DNA of 64,000 nucleotides. It comes from Paenibacillus sp. CF384. GTDB lineage: Bacteria > Bacillota > Bacilli > Paenibacillales > Paenibacillaceae. The notes under the pieces are model-generated. The model was not told the origin of the DNA. It saw nothing but the letters and a program-made list of their open reading frames with translations, and ran no database searches. The position numbers and the translations under genes are program-made. Positions 19,169 to 27,042 of the stretch are shown here, in pieces; the first letter of the stretch is position 1, and every line of letters begins with the position of its first letter. The stretch lies in contig NZ_FNNV01000006.1 of assembly GCF_900106745.1 (NCBI RefSeq), positions 186,001 to 250,000 of the forward strand, in the 5' to 3' direction.

Positions 19169-20494
19169 CTATTTGTTCAATTTCGATACCGGCTGTGCCG
19201 ATACTTTCGCTGAATCCCAGTAGATATCGGAGATGATCTTCGCAAGCACATCGATGGTCCGATAGGATTCCTTAAGCGTGTTGTCGACTCCGCCGACTTC
19301 AATCAGAACGCTGTCCGGCGAAAGCGATTGATTGTATTCCCCATTGCCGCTGGCAGTCGTTTTACCCAAAATCCCGCGAGAGAGTCCCGGATATTTCTTC
19401 TCCAGCGCCTCATGCATACGGTTCGCCAGTGCTTCATTCTTCTTCCAATTGGGATTGGCCAGCCCGATGATGAAGAAAACCTCTGCATACGTTTCACCGT
19501 TTATGGTGATCGTCGTATTCTTGCGTCGCAGGGAATCTCGGTGAATATCGAAGAAGAATTGAAGATCGTTATTTTTGGCCATCGCATCGACGACCGTTTT
19601 CTTCGAATACTTATAGGATAGGAGCCAATTGTAGTTTTTAATCGCCGTTACATAATCTGTGGAAGATTGTTGTGCCCCAATGCCGCTTTTCTCCAGTTGA
19701 AAAGCAAGTCGTTTGCCCAGCAGCGTAATGTTCTTCACGGGCGATTCGGCGTATTTCTTGCTGCTGATTTCCGGAAACCAGGATTCGCGGCTGTGCGAAT
19801 GGTAGATAAACATGACCTTCTTACCTCCGGTTGTCGGAGTTGACGGATTGACCGGCTCTACTTGCTCCGGATCTGAATCGGGCTTTGTATCTACCGGCGG
19901 ATTCACAGGCGTCGTTGGCTGTTCACCTGTTTCCGCATCGGTATCCGGCTCCGTTACATCCGGTTCTGTATCGCCCGTTTCATGATCCGGTCTGCCCGAG
20001 TCCGTGACCGGAAGACCTGATCCATCGCCGACTTCCTCTTGACCCGGAATCGAATCGTGATCTCCGGATTCGACTACCGCATCTGTACCTGTTCCCGGTC
20101 GCAGGATGACTGTCGTGTCGCCGCTCATTCCGGGGTACTGACTTGCGAGCAGGCTCCTCGGATCTTCCGGATTGATGTCAGTCAACAATCGGAACAGAAA
20201 CGTACTGATCTGTCTGCCGTTAATGGCAGTTCTCGGCGAACCATCGCTTGTGCCCGGCAATTCCATCGACAGCATGTCTTTGAATAATCCGCCGGATACC
20301 GCTGCCGCGAACCCTTTCATCGACGATACCGGCGATGACGCGGCGTTCTGATGCACAATCGCACCAATTCCTACTACAAGGACAAGGATCATCGATCCCA
20401 TTGACAACAACGCAAAGGTACGGCCTGCTACCAGCAGCTGACGCAAACGCATGCTGCCTTTAGCAAGGTTCAGGGTCACAATCCATCGTTTCAT
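19169..20494 (-). CDS. spoIIP: Stage II sporulation protein P (peptidoglycan amidase/endopeptidase)
   Basis: About 441 residues. An N-terminal membrane anchor (about 21-47) is followed by a long Pro/Asp/Glu/Thr-rich low-complexity linker (about 165-230) and the SpoIIP domain (PF07454) with MFIYHSHSRESW, FFDIHRDSL and SPDSVLIEVGGVDNT; the histidines are catalytic zinc-type residues in the family. With SpoIID and SpoIIM it degrades septal peptidoglycan to drive engulfment. The ATG at 20494 follows GGGAGGAG by about eight bases; the open frame upstream of it is rejected. The acidic linker is longer than in B. subtilis. Heads spoIIP-yqxA-lepA. Confidence 0.94.
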   Translation of the reverse strand: MKRWIVTLNLAKGSMRLRQLLVAGRTFALLSMGSMILVLVVGIGAIVHQNAASSPVSSMKGFAAAVSGGLFKDMLSMELPGTSDGSPRTAINGRQISTFLFRLLTDINPEDPRSLLASQYPGMSGDTTVILRPGTGTDAVVESGDHDSIPGQEEVGDGSGLPVTDSGRPDHETGDTEPDVTEPDTDAETGEQPTTPVNPPVDTKPDSDPEQVEPVNPSTPTTGGKKVMFIYHSHSRESWFPEISSKKYAESPVKNITLLGKRLAFQLEKSGIGAQQSSTDYVTAIKNYNWLLSYKYSKKTVVDAMAKNNDLQFFFDIHRDSLRRKNTTITINGETYAEVFFIIGLANPNWKKNEALANRMHEALEKKYPGLSRGILGKTTASGNGEYNQSLSPDSVLIEVGGVDNTLKESYRTIDVLAKIISDIYWDSAKVSAQPVSKLNK

Positions 20495-20574
20495 TCCGTG
20501 TACTCCTCCCAGTTCCAATTGTGGCATTGCTTCATCGCGCACTAGGCTAGTATCACTTTATGAGGCAAGCCGAT

Positions 20575-20644
20575 TTAATAGAACCGAAAGTTTAATAGAG
20601 TTTGAAGGATTGCTAGATTAATAGACTGATAGGAAATCAATAGA
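20575..20644. repeat. Four direct octamers TTAATAGA between gpr and spoIIP
   Basis: TTAATAGA occurs at 20575, 20592 and 20618, and as TCAATAGA at 20637, giving steps of 17, 26 and 19 bases. They fall in the gap upstream of spoIIP (minus strand). This could be a regulator-binding array or chance in an AT-rich gap. Confidence 0.4.
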
Positions 20645-20667
20645 GTTGATTAAGGATCATCGGAACG

Positions 20668-20697
20668 CAAAAAAGAAGAGCACCTGAGTGCCCTTCT
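20668..20697 (-). terminator. Rho-independent terminator of gpr
   Basis: A 10-bp stem with one mismatch (AGAAGAGCAC/GTGCCCTTCT, 20674-20697) and a CTGA-type loop is followed on the minus strand by six T. It lies 30 bases after the gpr stop and makes gpr a separate unit from spoIIP. Confidence 0.9.
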
Positions 20698-20727
20698 CAC
20701 GTAACGCGAGTAGCTTGATTCAATAAC

Positions 20728-21735
20728 TTAGTGGGTATATGCAGCTACATTCGTCTTATCCACTGCCTCGTGCAGAGCAGCATTCAGCCCGCTGGCAACG
20801 ATGTTGGCGATATCCTCAATGAACTGGTCGATTTCTTTAGGCGTCACAAGCAGATCATGACCAAGGGGCCCGAGCGCTTCTCGGACAAGCTGAAGCCGCT
20901 CATTCTCGTCGATCGAATCAAGCAAGCCCAGGAAACCATCCGCTTTGCCCGCCGCATGTTTCTTCAAATGCTCCCGCATTAGATCAATGCTGTTGCTGAC
21001 AATTGTCGATGCATACAGCACGGTTGGAACACCGATCGCAACAACCGGCACTCCCAGAATTTCCTTGGTAATCCCACGCCGCTTGTTTCCAATGCCTGAA
21101 CCGGGATGAATACCGGTATCTGCAATTTGAATCGTCGTGTTTACCCGCTCAAGTGCCTTAGACGCCAGTGCATCAATCGCAATGATTAGATCCGGCTTCG
21201 AGCGATCTACAATTCCTTGTACGATGTCACTCGACTCAATGCCGGTTATCCCTAGCACGCCAGGCGCAACCGCGCTTACATTTCGGTAGCCGGGCGCGAC
21301 CTCATTGGGCATCAGCTCGAAGAAGTGACGCGTCACAAGCGCATTCTCAACGACGATCGGACCGAGTGCATCCGGCGTCACATTCCAGTTGCCAAGTCCG
21401 ACGATTAAGACGTTCGCCGTCTTGCTAATGCCAATCCGCAGAAGAAACTCCGCAAATTCTTGTGCCAGCTTCGTGGCCACGCGGTCTTGAAGCACGGTGT
21501 CTTGCTTGCGCAGCTCCGGCACTTCGAAGGTCACGTAATGACCGATCATTTTGCCCATAATCCGGGAGCCTTCTTCAGTTGTTACTTCTAGTCTCGTGAT
21601 GGTAATACCGTCGTCCTCCGATACATCGGATAGAACACCGGGTACCGGACCGTTCCCTGCTGCCTCTGCGTATTCTTTTGCTTCAAGCGCCAAATCGATC
21701 CCCACGTTAAACTCTTGCAGATCAAGCTCACTCAT
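20728..21735 (-). CDS. gpr: Germination protease (SASP protease)
   Basis: 335 residues of the A25 peptidase family. GPR cleaves small acid-soluble spore proteins during germination, releasing amino acids; it is made as a zymogen whose short N-terminal propeptide is removed before VGIDLALEAKE. Conserved blocks include NVLIVGLGNWNVTPDALGP, IIAIDALASKALERVNTTIQIADTG (shown in part) and GSGIGNKRRGITKEILGVP. The ATG at 21735 follows AAGGAG by 12 bases. It is divergent from rpsT, as in B. subtilis. Confidence 0.97.
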   Translation of the reverse strand: MSELDLQEFNVGIDLALEAKEYAEAAGNGPVPGVLSDVSEDDGITITRLEVTTEEGSRIMGKMIGHYVTFEVPELRKQDTVLQDRVATKLAQEFAEFLLRIGISKTANVLIVGLGNWNVTPDALGPIVVENALVTRHFFELMPNEVAPGYRNVSAVAPGVLGITGIESSDIVQGIVDRSKPDLIIAIDALASKALERVNTTIQIADTGIHPGSGIGNKRRGITKEILGVPVVAIGVPTVLYASTIVSNSIDLMREHLKKHAAGKADGFLGLLDSIDENERLQLVREALGPLGHDLLVTPKEIDQFIEDIANIVASGLNAALHEAVDKTNVAAYTH

Positions 21736-21790
21736 GTTATAAGGGCGCTCCTTCCATCCGTTTGTGTCTAGTTTGCGAAAGGGAACCTCT

Positions 21791-21820
21791 AATTATGCGG
21801 TTACTGCCCGGAATACATGG
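21791..21820 (-). promoter_or_regulatory. Candidate sigma-G promoter of gpr
   Basis: Minus-strand -35-like CCATG (21816-21820) and -10 CATAATT (21791-21797) separated by 18 bases, close to the forespore sigma-G pattern (GHATR-N18-CATNHTA) with one -35 mismatch. The role fits, because gpr is forespore-expressed in known species. Confidence 0.45.
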
Positions 21821-21840
21821 ATTCAGTCATGCGAGAGCTA

Positions 21841-21869
21841 TTGCTTTTTGGTTTTGCCCATGATACACT
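21841..21869 (+). promoter_or_regulatory. Sigma-A promoter of rpsT
   Basis: -35 TTGCTT (21841-21846), 17-base spacer, -10 TACACT (21864-21869), 56 bases before the rpsT start codon. Confidence 0.6.
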
Positions 21870-21924
21870 ATGTCAAGTTGTGTTGTTACAAAGGGATTCT
21901 CCCTTTTTACAGGAGGTGAATGCA

Positions 21925-22197
21925 ATGCCAAACATTAAATCCGCAGTCAAACGCGTTAAAACAATCGAGAAACGCCGCGCTTTGAACGCTTCGCAAAAAT
22001 CAGCTCTTCGCACGGCCGTTAAAACTGCTGATCTAGCTGTTGTTGCTACTGATGTTGATGCTGCTAAAGCAGCTCTGATCAATGCTACAAAAAAGCTGGA
22101 TAAAGCTGTAACTAAAGGCCTGATTCATAAAAATGCAGCTGCTCGCAAGAAGTCGCGCCTGGCTAAAAAGCTTAACGCACTTAGCGCACAAGCCTAA
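21925..22197 (+). CDS. rpsT: 30S ribosomal protein S20
   Basis: 90 residues, Lys/Ala/Arg-rich and helical, starting [21 protein letters not shown] and containing [17 protein letters not shown], both S20 hallmarks. It binds the 5' domain of 16S rRNA. The ATG at 21925 is placed six bases after a near-perfect AGGAGGTG (21911-21918); the longer open frame upstream runs through the promoter and is rejected. Monocistronic with its own promoter and terminator. Confidence 0.98.
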   Translation: MPNIKSAVKRVKTIEKRRALNASQKSALRTAVKTADLAVVATDVDAAKAALINATKKLDKAVTKGLIHKNAAARKKSRLAKKLNALSAQA

Positions 22198-22208
22198 TCA
22201 ATCAAACG

Positions 22209-22253
22209 AAAGTCCTGCTATTACGCCTAGTGCGTAATAGCAGGACTTTTTTT
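22209..22253. terminator. Terminator of rpsT, also facing holA
   Basis: A perfect 17-bp stem (22209-22225 and 22232-22248) followed on the plus strand by seven T. It sits between the convergent stops of rpsT and holA and can serve rpsT fully; on the minus strand the T tract is only AAC-type and weak. Confidence 0.95.
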
Positions 22254-22262
22254 ATGTTCTTC

Positions 22263-23285
22263 TTATGCGGCAAGCGAGAGCAGAAACAGCTCCAGACCCA
22301 GCGTCTTGTCAATGCGACCTGTCTTCATGCCGTAATCCAGCTCTGCCAGCTTGTTCAGATGTTTGCCGAGCGTTTGAGTGGTGAACCGTCTGGCCTTCTC
22401 AGCGGCTAACTTGACGACGTAAGGATGCAAGCCAAGCTGCCCTGCCATCTGCTGAGGAGAATAATTATGCTGCTCCAGCTCTTTCACCTGCAGCATGATG
22501 CGAAATTGCCTCGCAATTAACGCTGCGATCTTAATGGGCTCCTCACGGCGCAGCAGCAGCTCTCCATATAATTTAAGCGCTCGGTCCACCTGCAGCGATG
22601 CCATGGCGTCAATAAGTGCGAAGACGTCTTCTTCTACGGTCGATGCAATCAGATGCTCTACATCACTGCTGCTGATGGAGCCGCCGCTGCCGGCATGCAG
22701 ACAGAGCTTGTCCACTTCATGCGCCAGCTGCTGCATATTGGTTCCCGTGCGCGCCAGAAGCAGTTGTGCGGCGTCACGGCTCATTCCGCGCCCTTGTTCC
22801 TCTGCTCGTCTAACCGTCCACTGCAGAAGCTCATTCTCTTGAAGCTCTTGGAACGGGATTAACGCATCCTGCTCCTTCAGCAGCTTGACGACCTTACGAC
22901 GCTCGTCCAGCTTCTCAGCCATCACCTGAAACACGATGACGCTGCTCTCGCAAGGCTGCTTCAAATATGCGATCAGCGCGTCTGTCCCATGCTCGAGCTT
23001 CCCTTCTTTGCCTTGAGCCGCAGCGAGCACGGAGGAATCCCTAATAAGCACAAGCTTGCGCGATGCGAAGAAAGGCAATGTTTCGGCCTCTGCCACTGCC
23101 TCTTCTATAGGTGTTTCCGATGTATCGAATTTGATAAGACCTAGCTCTCGCTCTTCAGCCGGCAGCAGCTTGTCCGTCAAGCTCGACACAAACTGCCGCA
23201 TGCGATATCTGTCTTTCCCGTACAGGACATAGACGGGGCGGATCGTTCCCGCTTTCAGTTCCTTCATGACATCCTTCATTTCCAC
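22263..23285 (-). CDS. holA: DNA polymerase III subunit delta
   Basis: 340 residues (formerly YqeN). Delta opens the sliding clamp in the clamp loader complex. The N-terminal AAA-like domain shows RPVYVLYGKDRYRMRQFV and, after it, FASRKLVLIRDSSVL; the C-terminal helical collar contains KIAALIARQFRIMLQVKEL and GRIDKTLGLELFLLSLA. Translation starts at GTG (23285), nine bases after AAGGGGG; the ATG two codons later is too far from the site. Adjacent to rpsT as in B. subtilis. Confidence 0.95.
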   Translation of the reverse strand: MEMKDVMKELKAGTIRPVYVLYGKDRYRMRQFVSSLTDKLLPAEERELGLIKFDTSETPIEEAVAEAETLPFFASRKLVLIRDSSVLAAAQGKEGKLEHGTDALIAYLKQPCESSVIVFQVMAEKLDERRKVVKLLKEQDALIPFQELQENELLQWTVRRAEEQGRGMSRDAAQLLLARTGTNMQQLAHEVDKLCLHAGSGGSISSSDVEHLIASTVEEDVFALIDAMASLQVDRALKLYGELLLRREEPIKIAALIARQFRIMLQVKELEQHNYSPQQMAGQLGLHPYVVKLAAEKARRFTTQTLGKHLNKLAELDYGMKTGRIDKTLGLELFLLSLAA

Positions 23286-23331
23286 GGCATAAGTCCCCCT
23301 TTAAACCACCAACCCTACGATAGCGCCATTT

Positions 23332-23382
23332 GGCAAAAAACGCAACAAAGGGATGAAGTCAGCTTGCGACTCATCCCTTTGT
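23332..23382 (-). terminator. Terminator of the sigma/anti-sigma operon
   Basis: A 15-16 bp stem (23345-23360 and 23368-23382, one mismatch) followed on the minus strand by TGCGTTTTTTG. It lies about 150 bases after the anti-sigma stop. The stretch between the stop and the hairpin (23383-23531) holds nothing recognisable. Confidence 0.8.
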
Positions 23383-23531
23383 CCCCGAACATCTATATAA
23401 ACACTCGCTAGCAAACGGTCCATGGTACCGGCTGCGAATGGTCATACGACGTCAAGGTGCCGTCCTATGACTGGTTTCCTGCTCCCTACACCATACGCGA
23501 ACATCCCGTAAAGTGTGCATCAACCGCCATA

Positions 23532-24647
23532 TTATTTAATAGATTGTACTTGTTGCTCGGTTGCTTTCTTGGGATCTACGGTATACACCTGTTTAACCCC
23601 ATCCGCGTCCGCTCCCTCGTACGTCAACACGGAACTGTCTTCGGACCACTTCAAATTCGAAATGCCGGTTCGTTTCACGCCTTGGAAAATCATTAAACTG
23701 TCTTGAACGGTGTAAATGCGAACGGTATCCTCCACAATAAAAGCTTGGTACATGTTGTCCGGCGAGATTGGCGAAGCCATGATTACGTTAGTTGCATCAA
23801 AGTTAGTGCCCTTATTGCCTGTTGCAGCATCGGCATTATCTGCCTTACTGTTCACAGCCTGATCGTTGGCAGCACTGTCCGTAGCAGCAGCATTACCGGA
23901 ATCCGAATCACTTGTCCGGGATACCTCGTAGTTAGGCGACTGCCCTTTCACTTGAGGCGCCCCGCCATCCGTTTCTGTCGTGAGCGGAGGCATCGTTTCA
24001 CCATTCGGATCCACGTTACGGCTCTCTGACTTCATCAGCGGCTTCTCATCGGACATGGAAGCGAGCGGTGCGGCAGCTTCAGTCGTAATCTCATTGATCG
24101 TAGCTGCATCGTTAGTCGTCTCCTCCGAACGATTGACACTGGCGGATTCATCGGCTGAAGATGTATTCTGCGCCGTATCATAAGTATTGGAAGAATCTGC
24201 GGCCATGTCCTTTGCTGAATCGTTCATCGAGCGGCTTGGGTCGTAGTTGACGATAAACAGTCCCGCTATGATACCTGCTGCTATAATGCCGCCAATTGCA
24301 CGAATCGAGAATCGGTCCGTCCATCTTCTCTTCTCCGTGCTTGGCGCAATTCGTCTTGGCATTGCCGATTGGTTCACATCACGGTCTTGCATTGGAATAT
24401 CGCCTTGAATGGTATCTTGAGCGACTTGAAGCTCTGCCAGTCGTGGCAGTATCGCATCCACTAAACTGTAGCTCGGCGTGACCCTCGGCAGGTTGGTTAG
24501 TCCGGAGGAAAGCAATTCAAGCCGTTCAAGCATGGCTGCACATTCCGGGCAATGCCGTGTATGAGTCATCAAGAATTCGGCTTCCTGCTCATCCAGATCG
24601 CCGTCAAGCTGCCTTTGCATATAGTCCATCACCTCTTGACAATTCAT
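23532..24647 (-). CDS. Zinc-finger anti-sigma factor, membrane anchored
   Basis: 371 residues. The cytoplasmic N-terminus has a zf-HC2 motif (H-x3-C-x2-C in MTHTRHCPECAAMLE, residues 28-42), then a single membrane helix (about 134-154, AIGGIIAAGIIAGLFIVNY). The extracellular part is a Ser/Thr/Asn/Asp-rich linker (about 160-285) and a C-terminal beta-rich domain (NMYQAFIVEDTVRIYTVQDSL in part) that looks like a sensor or propeller-like fragment. It should bind and hold the ECF sigma factor encoded upstream, with which it overlaps by four bases (ATGA). The signal is unknown. Confidence 0.85.
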   Translation of the reverse strand: MNCQEVMDYMQRQLDGDLDEQEAEFLMTHTRHCPECAAMLERLELLSSGLTNLPRVTPSYSLVDAILPRLAELQVAQDTIQGDIPMQDRDVNQSAMPRRIAPSTEKRRWTDRFSIRAIGGIIAAGIIAGLFIVNYDPSRSMNDSAKDMAADSSNTYDTAQNTSSADESASVNRSEETTNDAATINEITTEAAAPLASMSDEKPLMKSESRNVDPNGETMPPLTTETDGGAPQVKGQSPNYEVSRTSDSDSGNAAATDSAANDQAVNSKADNADAATGNKGTNFDATNVIMASPISPDNMYQAFIVEDTVRIYTVQDSLMIFQGVKRTGISNLKWSEDSSVLTYEGADADGVKQVYTVDPKKATEQQVQSIK

Positions 24648-25192
24648 CCTCGGACACCCCCTCTCTGATAATCATGCAGGTATGTTTGCAGCTGTTGTCT
24701 TGCCCGGAATAAATAAGATTTGACCGTATTCAGCGGAAGATCAAGGGAATCGGCGATTTCGTTGTACGAGAAATCCTGCAAATAGCGAAGAACAACAACG
24801 GCCCGATGATGCTCAGGCAGCTTGTCGATCGCTTTGCGGATATCCTGCGCAGCATAGGAAGTAAGAACTTCCTCCTCAACCGATTGATTATCCTTGAACA
24901 CCATTTCATGCTCGTCAATGGATACAGTCGGTTTGGTTCGACGAAACTTATCGATGCATATATTAGTGACAATCCGCTGTACCCAAGTTTTAAACTGGGC
25001 TTTCTCTTCATAGCTGCCGATTTTCGTATAAATACGAATAAGTGCTTCTTGAGCCGCATCCATCGCATCCTGCTCATTGCCTACAATATAATAGGCTGTC
25101 CGGTAAACATGATTCTCAATCTCGCGCAATAGAGAAATAAGAGCGTCGCCATCGCCGGCTTGTGCGGCTTTGATAAGGCCTGGCTCTACCAC
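24644..25192 (-). CDS. ECF-family RNA polymerase sigma factor
   Basis: About 182 residues with sigma region 2 (YRTAYYIVGNEQDAMDAAQEALIRIY, shown here by its core DAAQEALIRIY) and region 4 (LPEHHRAVVVLRYLQDFSYNEIAD followed by the recognition helix NTVKSYLFRARQQL). The GTG at 25192 is chosen because AGGGGGG lies seven bases upstream and the product then begins like other ECF factors; the longer frame extends back through the promoter. Coupled to its anti-sigma gene. An ECF-type promoter directly upstream suggests autoregulation. The group is close to SigW/SigX-like stress factors, but its regulon cannot be read here. Confidence 0.9.
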   Translation of the reverse strand: MVEPGLIKAAQAGDGDALISLLREIENHVYRTAYYIVGNEQDAMDAAQEALIRIYTKIGSYEEKAQFKTWVQRIVTNICIDKFRRTKPTVSIDEHEMVFKDNQSVEEEVLTSYAAQDIRKAIDKLPEHHRAVVVLRYLQDFSYNEIADSLDLPLNTVKSYLFRARQQLQTYLHDYQRGGVRG

Positions 25193-25209
25193 GGAGGATC
25201 CCCCCTTGC

Positions 25210-25245
25210 AACCTTTCAGACGGAAAGGTTCGTTATAATGTTGCA
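25210..25245 (-). promoter_or_regulatory. Candidate autoregulatory ECF promoter with overlapping inverted repeat
   Basis: Minus-strand -35 TGCAAC (25240-25245) and -10 CGTC (25219-25222) with a 17-base spacer match the ECF pattern TGAAAC-N16/17-CGTC. A perfect inverted repeat AACCTTTC-N5-GAAAGGTT (25210-25230) has the -10 CGTC in its loop. The element ends about 18 bases before the GTG start. From 25260 to 25460 nothing else was recognised. Confidence 0.6.
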
Positions 25246-25454
25246 CCAAGCCTAAACAATTCTTTATAAAAATTTAAGCTGTTGTCATAAAGCCAAATGA
25301 ATTTCAATGGACAAGTGCCGATAAAGTGCAGTTAATCGCCGTTTCTGGGCCGATCGGCACACATCTTACTACGAGAATTCATGGAGAACGATGCATTTTC
25401 GCTTCAATTAATGAGAAATGATGAAGGAAAACATACTATTCAAAATGATAGCAG

Positions 25455-25503
25455 AAAATAGAACAACCGTACACCCTACTAGATATTACCAGCGGGAGTA
25501 CGG
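25455..25503 (-). terminator. Terminator of the hydroxyacid dehydrogenase gene
   Basis: A 10-bp stem with one mismatch (25467-25476 and 25494-25503) and a large loop is followed on the minus strand by TTGTTCTATTTTC. It lies 22 bases after the stop codon. Confidence 0.65.
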
Positions 25504-25525
25504 CTTTAGGACTACGTAACGTAAA

Positions 25526-26485
25526 TCAGTATTGCGCCTGCCAGTCAACCAGGTTTCGGCAAGGTTTTCCATGAACGCTGTAGTGCTTTAAGTTATCGAG
25601 CACGATCGATAATGCTCGGTCCATATAATAAGGCGTATTGCCTGTTTCATGCGGGGTTAGAATAACATTCTCCATGTTCCACAGCGGATGTTCCTGCGGC
25701 AAGGGCTCCTGCTCGAATACATCTAGTCCAGCTCCTGCGATCCGTTCGAGCTGTAAAGCATCAACCAGTGCTGCTGTATCCGTCGTGCCGCCTCTGCCAA
25801 TATTAATGTAAATCGCGGATGGCTTCATCACTGCAAACTGCTCCTTGCCTACGATATGCCTCGTTTGCGAAGTGAGCGGCAAGCAATTGACGATGTAATC
25901 GCTTTGTGCGAGAACTTCATTTAATTGTTCGATGGTGTACATACGATCTACCCCTTCGGCCGGTTCGCCAGACTTGCGAACACCGAGCACGTTCATGCTG
26001 AACGCTTGAGCCAGCTTAGCCGTTTCAAGTCCAATCGCGCCGGTACCGAGTATCGCTAAGGTTGTCCCATGTGCTTCCCCCATGCGCTTCGACGGTTTCC
26101 ATGTTTGCGTTTGCTGATTGCGAATTGCGATATGTACGTTTCTTGTCAGGGAGAGCAGCATGGCAAAGATCGATTCCGATATTCCGTTCGGATGAACACC
26201 GGAAGCATGCGTCAATGTGACGCCGAGCGACTGGAGCCGATCCAGCGGGATGTGGTCGACTCCCGCTCCTAAGTTTTGCAGCCATCGAAGCGAAATGTCC
26301 TCTGCGTGAATGATTTTGAGCACATCGCGATTCCAGCCCAGAATCACTTCTGCCTTTATAAGAGCCGCTCTTGCTTCGTCGGCGCCGAAGCCGCTGACTG
26401 ATAAATAATCCAGACTTGGACAAGCCTGTTGTATGGCCTTCACCTGTTCTTCGTCAAAAGGATGTACGGACACAATCGTTCCCAT
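25526..26485 (-). CDS. D-2-hydroxyacid dehydrogenase family protein
   Basis: 319 residues. The NAD-binding half shows LAILGTGAIGLETAKLA, the catalytic arginine lies in YINIGRGG, the glutamate in AGLDVFEQEPLP and the histidine in ILTPHETG. Family members reduce 2-oxoacids to D-2-hydroxyacids or the reverse (glyoxylate/hydroxypyruvate reductase, phosphoglycerate dehydrogenase-like). It lacks the ACT domain of SerA. It is monocistronic, with its own terminator, and stands between the sigma factor operon and a plus-strand small gene. Confidence 0.9.
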   Translation of the reverse strand: MGTIVSVHPFDEEQVKAIQQACPSLDYLSVSGFGADEARAALIKAEVILGWNRDVLKIIHAEDISLRWLQNLGAGVDHIPLDRLQSLGVTLTHASGVHPNGISESIFAMLLSLTRNVHIAIRNQQTQTWKPSKRMGEAHGTTLAILGTGAIGLETAKLAQAFSMNVLGVRKSGEPAEGVDRMYTIEQLNEVLAQSDYIVNCLPLTSQTRHIVGKEQFAVMKPSAIYINIGRGGTTDTAALVDALQLERIAGAGLDVFEQEPLPQEHPLWNMENVILTPHETGNTPYYMDRALSIVLDNLKHYSVHGKPCRNLVDWQAQY

Positions 26486-26569
26486 GCGATGTTCCCCTTT
26501 CCAAACCGTTCTTTGCCACAGATTACCACCGCTCCGAAGACGATGTCAAACTTATAAAGTTCGGGAAGG

Positions 26570-26598
26570 TTTGATTCTCATCCCAATCTCAGTATAAT
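26570..26598 (+). promoter_or_regulatory. Sigma-A promoter of the 105-residue gene
   Basis: -35 TTTGAT (26570-26575), 17-base spacer, -10 TATAAT (26593-26598, perfect), 36 bases before the start codon. Confidence 0.75.
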
Positions 26599-26634
26599 AT
26601 AAGGTAGACAAGCGCACGAAAGGAGTCCTCCACG

Positions 26635-26952
26635 ATGACTAAGACCAGCAATTGGTTTGACGATTATTTGGACCTCTACAACTTCGCCAAGCAGCTTGGC
26701 GATCAGCAGTGGCAGGAAGAGCTGCTCGAAGCGATGCGTCACAAGAATGCATTGGACCGCGAAGAGGCTGTAAGAAGTGCCAAAGAAGAGCTGTGGCATA
26801 AGTTCAATACGATCAACCATCAAATGATGGATCTGCTTGCCCAAATGAAGCAGAGCAGCGATCCCGCCGAAGAAAGCACGATACGCGAGCTGATCGGAAC
26901 CTTGAAGCTTCAGCGCATGGATTTGGCGAAGAAAATTAAATCGCTTCACTAA
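26635..26952 (+). CDS. Small helical protein of unknown function
   Basis: 105 residues, highly charged and predicted all-helical, starting MTKTSNWFDDYLDLYNFAKQ and ending KLQRMDLAKKIKSLH. The middle (AVRSAKEELWHKFNTINHQM) and the end have heptad-like leucine spacing suggestive of coiled coils. No family was recognised. It is well supported as a gene: AAAGGAG nine bases before the ATG, a perfect -10 upstream and a terminator downstream. It is convergent with comEC. Confidence 0.8.
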   Translation: MTKTSNWFDDYLDLYNFAKQLGDQQWQEELLEAMRHKNALDREEAVRSAKEELWHKFNTINHQMMDLLAQMKQSSDPAEESTIRELIGTLKLQRMDLAKKIKSLH

Positions 26953-26999
26953 TCGGCTAAATAGATACACGACTAATTAAATACAAAATAAACGCGTTT

Positions 27000-27042
27000 C
27001 CCCGGTGCCTCGCAGCTTGTCTGCTAGGAGTCGGGGATTTTT
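27000..27042 (+). terminator. Terminator of the 105-residue gene, overlapping the end of comEC
   Basis: A stem CCCCG...CGGGG with inner pairs CCT-GCAG/CTGC-AGG (27000-27036) followed by six T on the plus strand. The comEC stop codon (27024-27026, minus strand) lies inside the hairpin. Confidence 0.85.

Noticed and set aside
21815-21924. Upstream in-frame extension of rpsT
   Set aside because: It reads through the promoter and lacks a Shine-Dalgarno, whereas the internal ATG follows AGGAGGTG.
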